Positions 16,958 through 26,257 are shown, numbered from the stretch's first letter. The stretch: DNA of 64,000 bases from Achromobacter sp. ASV32 (GCF_016428805.1 NZ_JAELTJ010000001.1:124001-188000); one strand, 5' to 3'. The notes: generated by a model not told the origin, from the letters alone. Translations and numbers: made by a program.

Positions 16958-17911
16958 ATGCATATCAAACGACGAGAACTCCTGTTCGCCGGTCTGTCCA
17001 GCGCCGCGCTGGGATTGATGAATGAGCCGGCGATGGCCACGTCCATTGCTGCGCCGGCAGGGCAGCAGGCCATTGACTTGTGGCCAGGCAACCGGCCTCC
17101 CGGAGGAGGCGGTCCGACAGAGGCCGAGAAGGTCAGTGCCAAGGGCTCGGTCACGCAGGTGTCGCGGCCGCGCCTGGTGGTGTACCGGCCCGAGCGGCCC
17201 AACGGCACCGCCATGCTGGTGATCGCCGGCGGCGGCTACGCCCACATCGAACGTGGCACGGAAAGCACGCCGGCCTGCCTGTGGTTGCAATCCCGGGGAG
17301 TGACGGCATTCGAACTGGTGTACCGGTTGCCCGGCGAGCACTGGCCCGCCGTGGCGCCTTTGCAGGACGGACAGCGCGCCATGCGGGTGATCCGGGCATC
17401 GGCGTCGGAATTCGGGTTGGACACCGGGCATATCGGCGTGATGGGGTTTTCCGCGGGCGGGCATCTGGCGGGCATGACGGCGGCCACGCCGGGCCTGGCC
17501 CGTTACCCGCTGCTGGACGAGACCGACAAACTATCGTCGCGCCCGGATTTCGCGGCGCTGATCTACCCGGTGCTGACCTTCATGCCGCCGTTCGATCACA
17601 CCCATGCCCGCCGCGAGATCGTTGGCGAGCATCCCACGGCCGACGCCAGCGCGGCGTTCTCCGTGGACCATCTGGCCACGGCGCAGATGCCGCCGACTTT
17701 TCTGGCGCAGGCGCAGGACGACCCTGTTGCACCGGTGGACAACAGCCTGCTGATGTTCGGCGCCCTGCGGCGCCTGGGCGTGCCGGCCGAGATGCACATC
17801 TTCGCTGCCGGCAAGCATGGCTGGGGCATGGGCAAGCCCGGGTCGCTGGTGCAGGCCTGGCCCGAGCTTTTCGCCAAGTGGGCGGCCTTCAACCAGTTCT
17901 TCAAGGCCTGA
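16958..17911 (+). CDS. Alpha/beta hydrolase, exported esterase
   Basis: 317-residue hydrolase. The N-terminus MHIKRRELLFAGLSSAALG has a twin-arginine-like signal. The fold shows VIAGGGYAHIERG (oxyanion region), nucleophile GFSAGGHLAG, acid in QAQDDPVAPVDN and His in AGKHGWGMG, so the Ser-Asp-His triad is complete. This resembles BD-FAE/acetyl-xylan esterase-type enzymes that act on acylated sugars. ATG 16958 follows GAGGAAG; longer in-frame starts run back into the repeat. Adjacent convergent sugar-acid genes make a carbohydrate ester substrate plausible but unproven. Confidence 0.8.
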   Translation: MHIKRRELLFAGLSSAALGLMNEPAMATSIAAPAGQQAIDLWPGNRPPGGGGPTEAEKVSAKGSVTQVSRPRLVVYRPERPNGTAMLVIAGGGYAHIERGTESTPACLWLQSRGVTAFELVYRLPGEHWPAVAPLQDGQRAMRVIRASASEFGLDTGHIGVMGFSAGGHLAGMTAATPGLARYPLLDETDKLSSRPDFAALIYPVLTFMPPFDHTHARREIVGEHPTADASAAFSVDHLATAQMPPTFLAQAQDDPVAPVDNSLLMFGALRRLGVPAEMHIFAAGKHGWGMGKPGSLVQAWPELFAKWAAFNQFFKA

Positions 17912-17927
17912 CCGGCAACCCGTCCGC

Positions 17928-19709
17928 TCAATGCGAGTGCCGGGGATCGCCCCGGGTTTCGACCACCTTCAGGTACAGCGTGGCAGGCTCCAGGCAGCCT
18001 CCGGTGGACAGCTGGCCCACCAGTTGGCGGTACAGTTCCTGCCAGGGGGTCTGCGCCTCGGGCGGCTGGTAGCCGGGAGCCTGCCGGCGCCGCTCCATTT
18101 CGGCGTCGTCGACCAGGGCGATAACGCTGCGCTGGTTCAGGTCGACGCGTATCCGGTCGCCGGTGCGCAGCAGCGCCAGGCCACCGCCCACGGCCGCCTC
18201 GGGCGACATGTTCAGGATGGACGGGCTGGCCGAGGTGCCGCTCTGGCGGCCGTCTCCCAGGCAGGGCAGCGAGTCGATGCCGCGCTTGATCAGGTGGGAC
18301 GGGGGCGCCATGTTCACAACTTCGGCGCTGCCGGGATAGCCTACGGTGCCCGCGCCGCGGATGACCAGGATGCAGTGTTCGTCGATGTTCAGCGATGGGT
18401 CCTCGATGCGCGCGTGGTAGTCCTCGGGGCCTTCAAACACGATGGCGCGGGCCTCGAAGGCGTTCTCGTCGCCGGGGGCCGACAGATAGGCGCGGCGGAA
18501 GGCTTCGCCCACCACCGACATCTTGATGACGGCGCTGTCAAAGAAATTGCCGGACAGCACGATGAAGCCGGCGCGGTGTTTCAAGGGGGCTTCGCAACTG
18601 CGGATGACATCGGCATCCCGGGTCTTGGCAGCGGCGGCGATGTCGCCGATGGTTTTGCCGGACACGGTGGCGCAATGGGCGTGCAGCCGCCCGGCGGTAA
18701 GCAGTTCGTGCAGCACGGCGGGCACGCCGCCGGCGCGATGGAAGCCTTCGCCCAGGTGTTCGCCGGCCGGTACGCAGTTCACCAGCAGGGGCACGTCTTC
18801 ACCCAGTCGTTGCCAGTCGTCCAGGCTCAGGTCGATGCCGGCATGGCGCGCCATGGCGATCAGGTGGGGCGGACAGTTGCTGGACGCGCCCAGCGCCGAG
18901 GCGACGACGATAGCGTTCTCGAAGGCCTCGCGGGTCAGGATGCGGGACGGGCGCAGGTCTTCGCGCACCATGTCGCAGATGCGCAGGCCGGTGGCATAGG
19001 CCATCTGGCCGCGCTCGCGGTAGGGCGCCGGGATGCTGGCGCAGGTGGGCAGCGACATGCCCAGCGCCTCGGCCAGCGAATTCATCGACAGCGCGGTGCC
19101 CATGGTGTTGCAGTGCCCGATCGAGGGTGACGATGCCGTGGCCAGCGTCATGAAGCCCTCGTAGTCCAGCTTGCCCGCCGCCATGAGGTTGCGGGCATGC
19201 CAGATGACGGTGCCGGACCCGACGCGCTGGCCGTCGTGCCAGCCGTCCAGCATCGGCCCGCCAGACAGCACGATGGCGGGGATGTCGACGGTGGCGGCGG
19301 CCATCAGGCAGGCGGGGGTGGTTTTGTCGCAACCGGTGGTCAGCACCACGCCGTCCAGGGGATAGCCGTGCAGGATCTCGACCAGGCCCAGATAGGCCAG
19401 GTTGCGGTCCAGGGCCGCGGTCGGGCGCCGGCCTTGTTCGGCCAGCGGATGCACCGGGAATTCCATGGGGATGCCGCCCGCGTCGCGGATGCCGGCCTTG
19501 ATGCGCTCGGCCAGCGCCAGGTGATGGCGGTTGCAGGGCGCCAGGTCACTGCCCGTCTGTGCGATGCCGATGATGGGCCGCCCCGACTGCAGTTCTTGCC
19601 GGGTCAGGCCGTAATTCAGGTAGCGCTCGACGTAGATGGCCGTCATGTCGGCGTGGGCGGGGTCGTCGAACCATTTCTGGCTGCGCAGCTTGCGGGGGGT
19701 GTCGGTCAT
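17928..19709 (-). CDS. IlvD/Edd-family sugar-acid dehydratase
   Basis: 593-residue Fe-S dehydratase of the branch that includes L-arabonate and D-xylonate dehydratases, converting an aldonic acid to its 2-keto-3-deoxy derivative. Cluster/active-site cysteines are seen in SDLAPCNRHH, TTGCDKTTPACLM and SIGHCNTMGTA. The late motif CLGDGRQSGTSASPSILN is typical. It is the downstream partner of a TRAP transporter and lies under a GntR/LacI-like operator, so it probably degrades the imported sugar acid. Start ATG follows GAGG. The exact substrate cannot be read from sequence. Confidence 0.88.
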   Translation of the reverse strand: MTDTPRKLRSQKWFDDPAHADMTAIYVERYLNYGLTRQELQSGRPIIGIAQTGSDLAPCNRHHLALAERIKAGIRDAGGIPMEFPVHPLAEQGRRPTAALDRNLAYLGLVEILHGYPLDGVVLTTGCDKTTPACLMAAATVDIPAIVLSGGPMLDGWHDGQRVGSGTVIWHARNLMAAGKLDYEGFMTLATASSPSIGHCNTMGTALSMNSLAEALGMSLPTCASIPAPYRERGQMAYATGLRICDMVREDLRPSRILTREAFENAIVVASALGASSNCPPHLIAMARHAGIDLSLDDWQRLGEDVPLLVNCVPAGEHLGEGFHRAGGVPAVLHELLTAGRLHAHCATVSGKTIGDIAAAAKTRDADVIRSCEAPLKHRAGFIVLSGNFFDSAVIKMSVVGEAFRRAYLSAPGDENAFEARAIVFEGPEDYHARIEDPSLNIDEHCILVIRGAGTVGYPGSAEVVNMAPPSHLIKRGIDSLPCLGDGRQSGTSASPSILNMSPEAAVGGGLALLRTGDRIRVDLNQRSVIALVDDAEMERRRQAPGYQPPEAQTPWQELYRQLVGQLSTGGCLEPATLYLKVVETRGDPRHSH

Positions 19710-19775
19710 GGATGCCTCATGTGCTTCGGGTCGCCTGCGGCGCGGGCAAGGCCGCGCCGCAGGCCATCGGGGCGC

Positions 19776-20792
19776 CTAGTTGCGCGCCTTGCTGATTTCG
19801 CTGTTCAACTGCTGGATGAGCGCGGGGCCCAGCTCCTGGGTGTACTTGTCGACCACCGGCTGCACCTTTTCGCGCATCCGCGCCACTTCTTCGGGCGAGA
19901 CGGTGTTGATCTTCATGCCGGCCTGCTCCAGCGTGCCCATCGCCTTGAGCGAGTCGGCCCGGCTGTCCTTGCGCTCGAAATCGCGCGAGGCTTCGGCGGC
20001 CTGGCGCACCAGGCGCTGTTCGTCGGGCGACAGCTTGTCCCACCATTTCTTGGAAGCCAGCACCACCCAGGGGGTGTAGACGTGGCGCGTGATCGTCAGG
20101 TAGGGCTGCACTTCGTAGAACTTGCTGCTCTGGATCGTGGTGATCGGATTTTCCTGGCCGTCCACGGTGCGGGTTTCGAGCGCGGTGAACAGTTCCGAGA
20201 ACGGCATGGGCACGGCGTTGGCGCCGAGCGTGTTGAACACGCCCAGGGCGATCTGGTTCTGCATGACGCGCAGTTTGATGCCCTGCATGTCTTCGGCGCG
20301 CACGATCGGACGCTTGGAGTTGGTCATGTTGCGAAAGCCGTTCTCCCAGTACGCCAGGCCGACCAGGCCCTTGGCCTCCAGCTTCTTCAGCAGATCCTGG
20401 CCCAACTGGCCGTCGAGCACGGCGTCGGCCTCTTTCTCGCTATTGAACAGGAACGGCAGGTCGAAGACGCCGAATTCCTTGACCATGCCCGCTAGCGGCG
20501 CGGTGGAGCCGACCATCATTTCCTGCGCGCCGCCGGCCAGCGCGCTTTGCATCTGTTCGTCCGATCCCAGGTTGGCCGAGCCGAAGGTCTTCATCTTGAG
20601 CTTGCCATCGCTGATCTTTTCCAGTTCCTGCGCCAGGTAGCGGGCGGCTCGGCCCTGGACGCTTTCCTCGTTCAGGCCGTAGCCAAAGCGGATCAGGCGG
20701 GGCTTGACGTCGGCAGCGGCCGCGACGCCGGCGAACGCGCAGGACAGCGCGGCGGCCAGGATGACAATGCGGGTCTTGAAAGTCTTGCTCAT
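19776..20792 (-). CDS. TRAP transporter substrate-binding protein DctP
   Basis: 338-residue periplasmic solute receptor with Sec signal (ILAAALSCAFAGVAAAADVKPRLIRFGYGL). Family features: ETRTVDGQENPITTIQSSKFYEVQPYLTITRHVYTPW, which includes the conserved E(x)R and DGQENP segment of DctP receptors, and NSKRPIVRAEDMQGIKLRV with the carboxylate-binding Arg region. Strong AGGAGGAA before ATG. First TRAP-operon gene after the permease genes in transcription order DctQ-DctM-DctP-dehydratase. Confidence 0.9.
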   Translation of the reverse strand: MSKTFKTRIVILAAALSCAFAGVAAAADVKPRLIRFGYGLNEESVQGRAARYLAQELEKISDGKLKMKTFGSANLGSDEQMQSALAGGAQEMMVGSTAPLAGMVKEFGVFDLPFLFNSEKEADAVLDGQLGQDLLKKLEAKGLVGLAYWENGFRNMTNSKRPIVRAEDMQGIKLRVMQNQIALGVFNTLGANAVPMPFSELFTALETRTVDGQENPITTIQSSKFYEVQPYLTITRHVYTPWVVLASKKWWDKLSPDEQRLVRQAAEASRDFERKDSRADSLKAMGTLEQAGMKINTVSPEEVARMREKVQPVVDKYTQELGPALIQQLNSEISKARN

Positions 20793-20817
20793 GGTGTTCC
20801 TCCTTGAAGTGTTTTTT

Positions 20818-22098
20818 CTAATGCATCCAGCTTGCGGGGACGGTGATCAGCTCGGGGAAGATCACCAGAACGACCAGCAGCAGCGTGTAGGCCACGACAT
20901 AGCGCCATACGCCTCTGCAGATGGTTTCCATGTTGATGCGGGCAACGCCGCAGACCACGTTCAATACGGTGCCCACAGGGGGCGTGAGCAGCCCGACGCA
21001 GCCCACCATGACGAACATGACGCCGAAGTAGACGGGATCGATGCCGGCCTTGGTGACCACGGGCATGAGCACCGGTGCCAGGATCAGGATGGTGGGCGTC
21101 AGGTCCATCACGGTGCCTACCAGGGTCAGCAGCGCCAGCAGAGCGAACATCAGCAGCTTGGGCTGGTCCAGCACGGGTTCGAGCAGGGCGATCAGCTCCT
21201 GCGGCATGTCGGCCAGGGTGATCATGTAGGACGAGACCATGGCGGCCGCCACCAGGAACATGACGACGGCGGTGGTGCGCGCCGCATTGACAAACAACGG
21301 CAGCAGATCGCGCATGGCGATCTCGCGGTAGACGAACAGGCTGACCAGCAGCGCGTAGACGGCAGCAACCACGGCGGCTTCGGTCGGCGTGAAAATACCG
21401 CCCCGCAAGCCGCCGATGATGATGACCGGCAGCATCAGCGCCCAGGCCGACTCACGCAGCGCCCGCAGGCGGACGCGCCACGGCTGGCGCGGTGCGGGCT
21501 TGATCGAGCCATGCTTGCGCGCGACCCAGGTCCACACCGCCACCAGCGTCAGGCCCATCATCAGCCCGGGCGCGATGCCCGCGAAAAACAGCTTGGTGAT
21601 GGAGATGTTGGTGGCGACGCCGAAGATGATGAACGAGATGGACGGCGGAATGATCGGCGCGATGATGCCGCCGGCGGCGATCAGGCCCGAGGCCTGGCCG
21701 GCGTCGTAGCCCTTTTCGCGCAGCATGGGAATCAGCAGGGAACCGAGCGCGGCCGCGTCCGCCACGGCCGAGCCGGACAGGGCCGCCAGCAGCACGCTGG
21801 CGAAAATCGCGACATAGCCCAGGCCGCCTTTGATGTGGCCGACGAACATGCTGGCCAGGTTGACGATCCGGCGCGAGATGCCGCCGGCGTTCATCAGTTC
21901 TCCGGCCAGCATGAACAGGGGCACCGCCATCAGCGTGAAGCTGTTGGCGCCGGACAGCATGTTCTGCGACAGGATCTGGGTGTCGAAGAAATCAAGCTGG
22001 AACATCATGGCGATCGCGCTGAGCAGCAGCGCGAAGGCGATAGGCATGCCCAGGGCGATCAGCCCCAGCAGCACGAGCAGGAAGGTGGTCAGAATCAT
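20818..22098 (-). CDS. TRAP transporter large permease DctM
   Basis: 426-residue membrane protein with about 12 hydrophobic segments. Family motifs include AGELMNAGGISRRIVNLA, GSAVADAAALGSLLIPMLREKGYD, and PPSISFIIFGVATNISITKLFFAGIAPG. ATG 22098 begins the usual short N-terminus MILTTFLLVLLGLIALGMP; a longer open frame upstream overlaps dctQ and lacks family similarity. It forms the Na+-coupled channel with DctQ. Confidence 0.92.
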   Translation of the reverse strand: MILTTFLLVLLGLIALGMPIAFALLLSAIAMMFQLDFFDTQILSQNMLSGANSFTLMAVPLFMLAGELMNAGGISRRIVNLASMFVGHIKGGLGYVAIFASVLLAALSGSAVADAAALGSLLIPMLREKGYDAGQASGLIAAGGIIAPIIPPSISFIIFGVATNISITKLFFAGIAPGLMMGLTLVAVWTWVARKHGSIKPAPRQPWRVRLRALRESAWALMLPVIIIGGLRGGIFTPTEAAVVAAVYALLVSLFVYREIAMRDLLPLFVNAARTTAVVMFLVAAAMVSSYMITLADMPQELIALLEPVLDQPKLLMFALLALLTLVGTVMDLTPTILILAPVLMPVVTKAGIDPVYFGVMFVMVGCVGLLTPPVGTVLNVVCGVARINMETICRGVWRYVVAYTLLLVVLVIFPELITVPASWMH

Positions 22099-22136
22099 GG
22101 GGCGGGTCCGGGGCTGTGGCGCAAAGAGGGGCCGGG

Positions 22137-22679
22137 TCAGACCGAGGGGTCTTCGGGGCTGGATTCCGCCGGCAGCGGACCGCCGGCCAGCACGCGTATC
22201 AGATCGACCAGGGTCAACAGGCCCATCGCCACGGCGGCATAGAGCGCGGCCGCGTTGAAGACAGCCAGCGGCATCGCCGTGACCGGCAGGCGGGTGTCCA
22301 GCCCGATCACGGTCTGCACCCAACTGCCCTCGGCCATCAGCCACAGCACCCACAGCACCAGTGCCTGGCAGAAAATGTGCGCCACCCGGCGTGCGGCCGG
22401 GCCGAAGCGTTCAACCAGCATCGTGACGCCGATGTGCTGGTGGTCGCGCAGGGCCAGCACCGAGCCCAGGAAGATCATCCAGACGAATGCCAGGCGCGAC
22501 ACCTCATCGGACGCATTGATGCCGGAATTGAACAGGTAGCGCATGGCCACGTTGCCGAACAGCAGCACCATCATGACGACCAGACAGGCGGCCATCAACC
22601 AGGTCTGCAGCCGGACGCACCAGTCTGCCGCGCGGGCCAGCGGGGTGCCGCCGGGCCGCCCCTTGGGGGAACCATGCAT
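22137..22679 (-). CDS. TRAP transporter small permease DctQ
   Basis: 180-residue four-helix membrane subunit (TWLMAACLVVMMVLLFGNVAMRYLF, VSRLAFVWMIFLGSVLALRDHQHIG). The motif RYLFNSGINASDEVSRLAFVWMIFLG is typical of DctQ. It is the promoter-proximal gene of the operon, 52 bp from the divergent palindromic operator, with the regulator gene on the other side. Confidence 0.88.
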   Translation of the reverse strand: MHGSPKGRPGGTPLARAADWCVRLQTWLMAACLVVMMVLLFGNVAMRYLFNSGINASDEVSRLAFVWMIFLGSVLALRDHQHIGVTMLVERFGPAARRVAHIFCQALVLWVLWLMAEGSWVQTVIGLDTRLPVTAMPLAVFNAAALYAAVAMGLLTLVDLIRVLAGGPLPAESSPEDPSV

Positions 22680-22731
22680 TTTTGTCTCCTGTTTCCGTTT
22701 TTCCGGAATTTTTATGGGTACCGCGGTGCTG

Positions 22732-22747
22732 ATGTTAGCGCTAACAT
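22732..22747. promoter_or_regulatory. LacI/GntR-type operator
   Basis: Perfect 16-bp palindrome ATGTTAGCGCTAACAT in the divergent gap between dctQ and the LacI-family gene. It fits the gluconate-repressor pattern ATGTTA-N4-TAACAT. On the minus strand a TTGCCA (-35) sits 18 bp before TAACAT, so the operator overlaps the likely -10 of the TRAP operon, consistent with repression. Confidence 0.85.
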
Positions 22748-22813
22748 TTTTAGTTTGGCAAGCCCGGGGCTTTGCGTCAGACTACGTGCTCGCCAACTGG
22801 GTCAGAAAGGTCG

Positions 22814-23839
22814 ATGTCCATCCGAAAGCCCCGCAGCACCCGCGCCGGGCGGGTGACCATGCAAGAAGTCGCCCGTCGCGCCGGGGTCAGCGCGATCACG
22901 GTTTCCCGCGCCTTGCGCACGCCCGACAAGGTGGCCGAGGCGTTGCGCCTGCGCATCGCCCAGGTCTGCCAGGAACTGGGTTACGTGCCCAACCATGCGG
23001 CCAGCGCTTTGGCGTCGGCGCGGTCGCAGACCATCGTGGTGCTGATTCCATCGCTCAGCAATGTGGTGTTCGTCGACATCATCACGGGGATCAAGGACGT
23101 GCTGGACGAGCAGGGCTACCACCTGCTGATCGGCGTCACCGGCTATTCGCCCGACGCCGAAGAGGCGTTGCTGCGCAAGTACCTGCAGCATCTGCCCGAT
23201 GGCCTGATCCTGACCGGCATCGACCACAATCCCGGTGTGTGGGACCTGCTGCGCGCGCAGGCCATGCCTACCGTGCACACGATTGAAACCTTGCCGGGGT
23301 GCGACGGCATGAGCGTGGGGTTTTCGCAATTCGATTCGGGCTATGCGGCCTGCCGCCACCTGGCCGAGCGCGGCTATCAGCGCATCGGCATCGTCGGTGC
23401 GCAACTGGATCCGCGATCGCTGCGGCGTTGCGAGGGCGGGCGCCAGGCGCTGCGCGATGCGGGGCGCTACGACCCGTCGCTGGAAATCATGACGCCCGAA
23501 AAGTCGTCGATCAGCCTGGGAGCCACCTTGCTGGAGGCCATGTTGTCGACGCATCCGGATTGCGACGCGATCTTTTTCTGCAACGACGATCTGGCGCAGG
23601 GCGCCGTGTTTCAGTGCGGACGGCTGGGCCTGAGCGTGCCGGGACAGGTCGCGATCGTGGGCTTTCACGATCTGGCGGGTACCGCATGGACCACGCCGCC
23701 CTTGTCCACCATTGCCACGCCCCGCTACGAGATCGGGCGGCAGGCCGCGCAATTGCTCATGCGCCAACTGACAGGACAGGAGATCGGGCAGCGGCACGTG
23801 GACCTGGGTTTCACCCTGGTCCAGCGCGAAACTACCTGA
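22814..23839 (+). CDS. LacI/GntR-family transcriptional regulator
   Basis: 341-residue repressor. N-terminal helix-turn-helix VTMQEVARRAGVSAITVSRALR is followed by a periplasmic-binding-protein-like domain (IVVLIPSLSNVVFVDIITGI onwards). It resembles GntR of the gluconate system more than sugar-specific LacI. ATG 22814 has AAAGG upstream; an alternative start at 22772 lies closer to the operator. It is divergent from the TRAP/dehydratase operon, which it should control through the palindrome at 22732-22747. Confidence 0.88.
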   Translation: MSIRKPRSTRAGRVTMQEVARRAGVSAITVSRALRTPDKVAEALRLRIAQVCQELGYVPNHAASALASARSQTIVVLIPSLSNVVFVDIITGIKDVLDEQGYHLLIGVTGYSPDAEEALLRKYLQHLPDGLILTGIDHNPGVWDLLRAQAMPTVHTIETLPGCDGMSVGFSQFDSGYAACRHLAERGYQRIGIVGAQLDPRSLRRCEGGRQALRDAGRYDPSLEIMTPEKSSISLGATLLEAMLSTHPDCDAIFFCNDDLAQGAVFQCGRLGLSVPGQVAIVGFHDLAGTAWTTPPLSTIATPRYEIGRQAAQLLMRQLTGQEIGQRHVDLGFTLVQRETT

Positions 23840-23851
23840 TCCAGGCCATCG

Positions 23852-24871
23852 TCAGCGCGTGCGCCGCAGTGCCAGGAAGACGCCGGACGCCATGATCAGC
23901 GCCATGCCCGCCAAGGCCAATCCATCGGGCGGGCGCTGGAACCAGAAGGTGCTGAAGACCACGGCCAGCAGCAACTGGAAGTAGTTCAGCGGCGCCAGCG
24001 TCGCGGCCGATACGCGCTGGAATGCCGCGATCAGTAGAATCTGCGCCAGCCCGCTGCAGGCGCCCAGGGCCACGATCACCGCCATGTCTGCCGGGCCCGG
24101 CCAGGGATCCGGCAGGAAGAAGGGCGCGGGCACGGCGGTGACCAGCAGGCAGATGAACGCCGTGTAGGCGTACTGCACGGGGCCATCCACCTTGCCGGAC
24201 AGCTTGCGGGTCAGCACCTGGAAAATGGCGTAGCTGACGGCCGACACGGCCATCAGCGCGGTGCCCAGGCCGGGCAGGTCCGATCCCGGCCGCACGATCA
24301 GCAGCATGCCGGCAAAGCCCGCCGCGACGGCGGTCCACTGGGCCGGCCTGACCCGTTCCCCCAGCAGCCAGGGCGACAGCGCCACCATGATCAGCGGCGA
24401 GGTGAAGTAGATCGCCGTTGCTTCGGACAGCGGCATCCAGATCAGCGCGGTCATGAAGCAGCTGGCTACCGTGGCCAGCATGACGCCGCGCAGGATCAGC
24501 AGCGGCTTTTGCGGCGCATCGCGCAGCCGCTGGCCGCGATGGCGCCACAGTATCGCCAGCGCCAGCGTCGCCACGGCGATGTAGCGCATGACGTTCAGGA
24601 ACGGGGCGGGGTAGTACGCCAGCATCTGCTTGGACCCCGCATCGAAGGTGGCAAAGGCCACCAGTGCGCCGAAGAACAGGCAGATGCCGGCCCGCCGCGA
24701 TGCGGCCGGCACGGGCGCAGAAGGGGGGGCGGCCATCGCTGCGGCAGCCGGTGCTGCGGCAGCCGGTGCTGCGGCAGCCGGTGCTGCGGCAGCCGTCGCT
24801 GCGCCAGCTGGTGCAGCGACAGGCGCGGAAACGGCGCCCTGGCCGGGCGCGGCGGGTGGGGGGCTCATCAT
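23852..24871 (-). CDS. EamA/DMT-family inner membrane transporter
   Basis: 339-residue permease with about 10 transmembrane helices and two EamA-type repeats (e.g. MRYIAVATLALAILWR, ATAIYFTSPLIMVALSPWLLGE, APLNYFQLLLAVVFSTFWFQRPP). The first about 58 residues are an Ala/Pro-rich cytoplasmic tail containing a 15-bp tandem repeat. ATG 24871 lies 7 bp after the deacetylase gene and is last in the long minus-strand cluster. A start at ATG 24736 would remove the repeat but has no Shine-Dalgarno. Substrate unknown. Confidence 0.8.
   Translation of the reverse strand: MMSPPPAAPGQGAVSAPVAAPAGAATAAAAPAAAAPAAAAPAAAAMAAPPSAPVPAASRRAGICLFFGALVAFATFDAGSKQMLAYYPAPFLNVMRYIAVATLALAILWRHRGQRLRDAPQKPLLILRGVMLATVASCFMTALIWMPLSEATAIYFTSPLIMVALSPWLLGERVRPAQWTAVAAGFAGMLLIVRPGSDLPGLGTALMAVSAVSYAIFQVLTRKLSGKVDGPVQYAYTAFICLLVTAVPAPFFLPDPWPGPADMAVIVALGACSGLAQILLIAAFQRVSAATLAPLNYFQLLLAVVFSTFWFQRPPDGLALAGMALIMASGVFLALRRTR
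24738..24797 (-). repeat. Four 15-bp tandem repeats coding Ala/Pro
   Basis: Four consecutive units of GCTGCGGCAGCCGGT (plus-strand view; the last ends GTC). They are in frame with the EamA gene and encode an AAAAP-type tract. Copy changes would keep the frame. Confidence 0.85.
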
Positions 24872-24878
24872 GGGCGGC

Positions 24879-25952
24879 TCAGGCGCCGCCCTGGCTCATG
24901 CCGTGCAGGAAGGCGTCCAGTGCCGGGCCGATAGCCTCGACCATGTAGCCGCCTTCCTGCACCACCACCGTGGGCACGCCCAGGCTGGCCACGCGGGCGC
25001 CGATGTCGCGGTAGGCGCCCAGGTCCAGCTTGAGCACGCTGATGGGATCGTCCTTGTAGGTATCGAAACCCAGCGCCAGCACCAGGGCCTGCGGGCCGTA
25101 GCCCGTCAGCGCTGTCAGGGCGGTATCCAGCGCTTGCAGGAAGGCGGCGTTGCCCGAGCCGTGCGGCAGCGGCAGATTGAGGTTGCAACCCTCGCCGGCG
25201 CCGTGGCCGCGCTCGTGCGCATAGCCGGTATAGAACGGGTAGTAACCGCTGGGATCGGCATGCACGGATACCGTCATGACGTCCGAGCGCTGATAGAAGA
25301 TATTTTGCGTGCCGTCGCCATGGTGCGCGTCCACGTCCAGCACGGCCACCTTGGACCAGGTCTGCAGCAGGCGGCTGGCTGCCGCCGCGCTGCTGTTCAG
25401 GTAGCAGAAGCCGCCGGCCCGGTCGCGATGGGCATGGTGGCCTGACGGCCGGCACAGGGCATAGGCCAGGCCGCCGGTCGCCGCCACGTGGTCGGCGGCG
25501 GCCACGGCGCTGTGGGTCGAGCGCAACGCCGACCGCCAGGTCTGCGGGCCGATGGGGCAGGACAGGTCGCTGAGGTAGTAGCCGGTCTGCGCCACGATGG
25601 ACGGCGAGGGGCAGGGGCCGCGTCCGGCGGTGTCGATACGGCCGTTGTAGTAGGGCGACAGGTTCGGCAGCACTTCCGGACCCGGGTCCACGCCCGGCGC
25701 CTTCAGCGCCTGCCAGCGGGCGTAGGCGGTTTCCAGGTAGTCCAGGTAATCCTGGCTGTGGATGCCTTCCAGTGGCTTGCGGCCATAGTCGGCCGGCGCC
25801 TGGACGGCGATGCCGCGGGCGGCCAATGCACTTTGCAGGCTTTCAGCCCGGGACGGCAGGTCGGTCGGCGCGCTGATGCGGCCGAGCCGCATGAACTGCT
25901 GGGGGGCATGCAGCAGCTGTTCTTCCGAAAAAAACGCCTTCATGGTGGTCAT
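24879..25952 (-). CDS. Histone deacetylase family / acetylpolyamine amidohydrolase-like
   Basis: 357-residue Zn-dependent deacetylase. Charge-relay His pair in PSGHHAHRDRAGGFCYLN (His172-173), Zn ligands Asp208 and His210 in VLDVDAHHGDGTQ, third ligand in LGFDTYKDDP, and a late Tyr region (QEGGYMVE). The loop and L1 insert look like acetylpolyamine amidohydrolases rather than eukaryotic HDACs, so likely substrates are N-acylated amines. The location between an ABC importer/cupin and a permease supports a catabolic role. A second possible start (MKAFF) lies 9 bp in. Confidence 0.85.
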   Translation of the reverse strand: MTTMKAFFSEEQLLHAPQQFMRLGRISAPTDLPSRAESLQSALAARGIAVQAPADYGRKPLEGIHSQDYLDYLETAYARWQALKAPGVDPGPEVLPNLSPYYNGRIDTAGRGPCPSPSIVAQTGYYLSDLSCPIGPQTWRSALRSTHSAVAAADHVAATGGLAYALCRPSGHHAHRDRAGGFCYLNSSAAAASRLLQTWSKVAVLDVDAHHGDGTQNIFYQRSDVMTVSVHADPSGYYPFYTGYAHERGHGAGEGCNLNLPLPHGSGNAAFLQALDTALTALTGYGPQALVLALGFDTYKDDPISVLKLDLGAYRDIGARVASLGVPTVVVQEGGYMVEAIGPALDAFLHGMSQGGA

Positions 25953-25963
25953 GGTCCGGGGGG

Positions 25964-26257
25964 TTAAACCGTCTGCTTGATTTCAATCTCGACGAACACG
26001 AATTCCGTATCGCCGGGGTTGATGACATTGTGCTCGACGCCGACCGGCCGGTAGTAGGCCACGCCGGTGGTGAGCTGGCTGGTGATCGGGCCGTCCGGCG
26101 TATCCAGCTGCAGCGGACCGGTGGTTTGCGGCACGACGACGTAGTTCATGCCGTGGCGGTGCCAGCCGGTTTCGCCACCCGGCGGAAAACGCCATTCGGT
26201 GACGGTGACCTGGGCGTTGTCGATCTGGACGGTGGGCACGGCTTGGGGGCGTTGCAT
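25964..26257 (-). CDS. Small cupin-domain protein
   Basis: 97-residue single-domain cupin. Motif 1 is FPPGGETGWHRHGMNYVVVP (two His and a polar residue on the barrel) and motif 2 is YYRPVGVEHNVINPG with the third His. It probably binds a metal and a small molecule; whether it is an enzyme or a sensor cannot be decided. AGGAGAC precedes ATG. It is tightly placed between the ABC ATPase and deacetylase genes. Confidence 0.8.
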   Translation of the reverse strand: MQRPQAVPTVQIDNAQVTVTEWRFPPGGETGWHRHGMNYVVVPQTTGPLQLDTPDGPITSQLTTGVAYYRPVGVEHNVINPGDTEFVFVEIEIKQTV

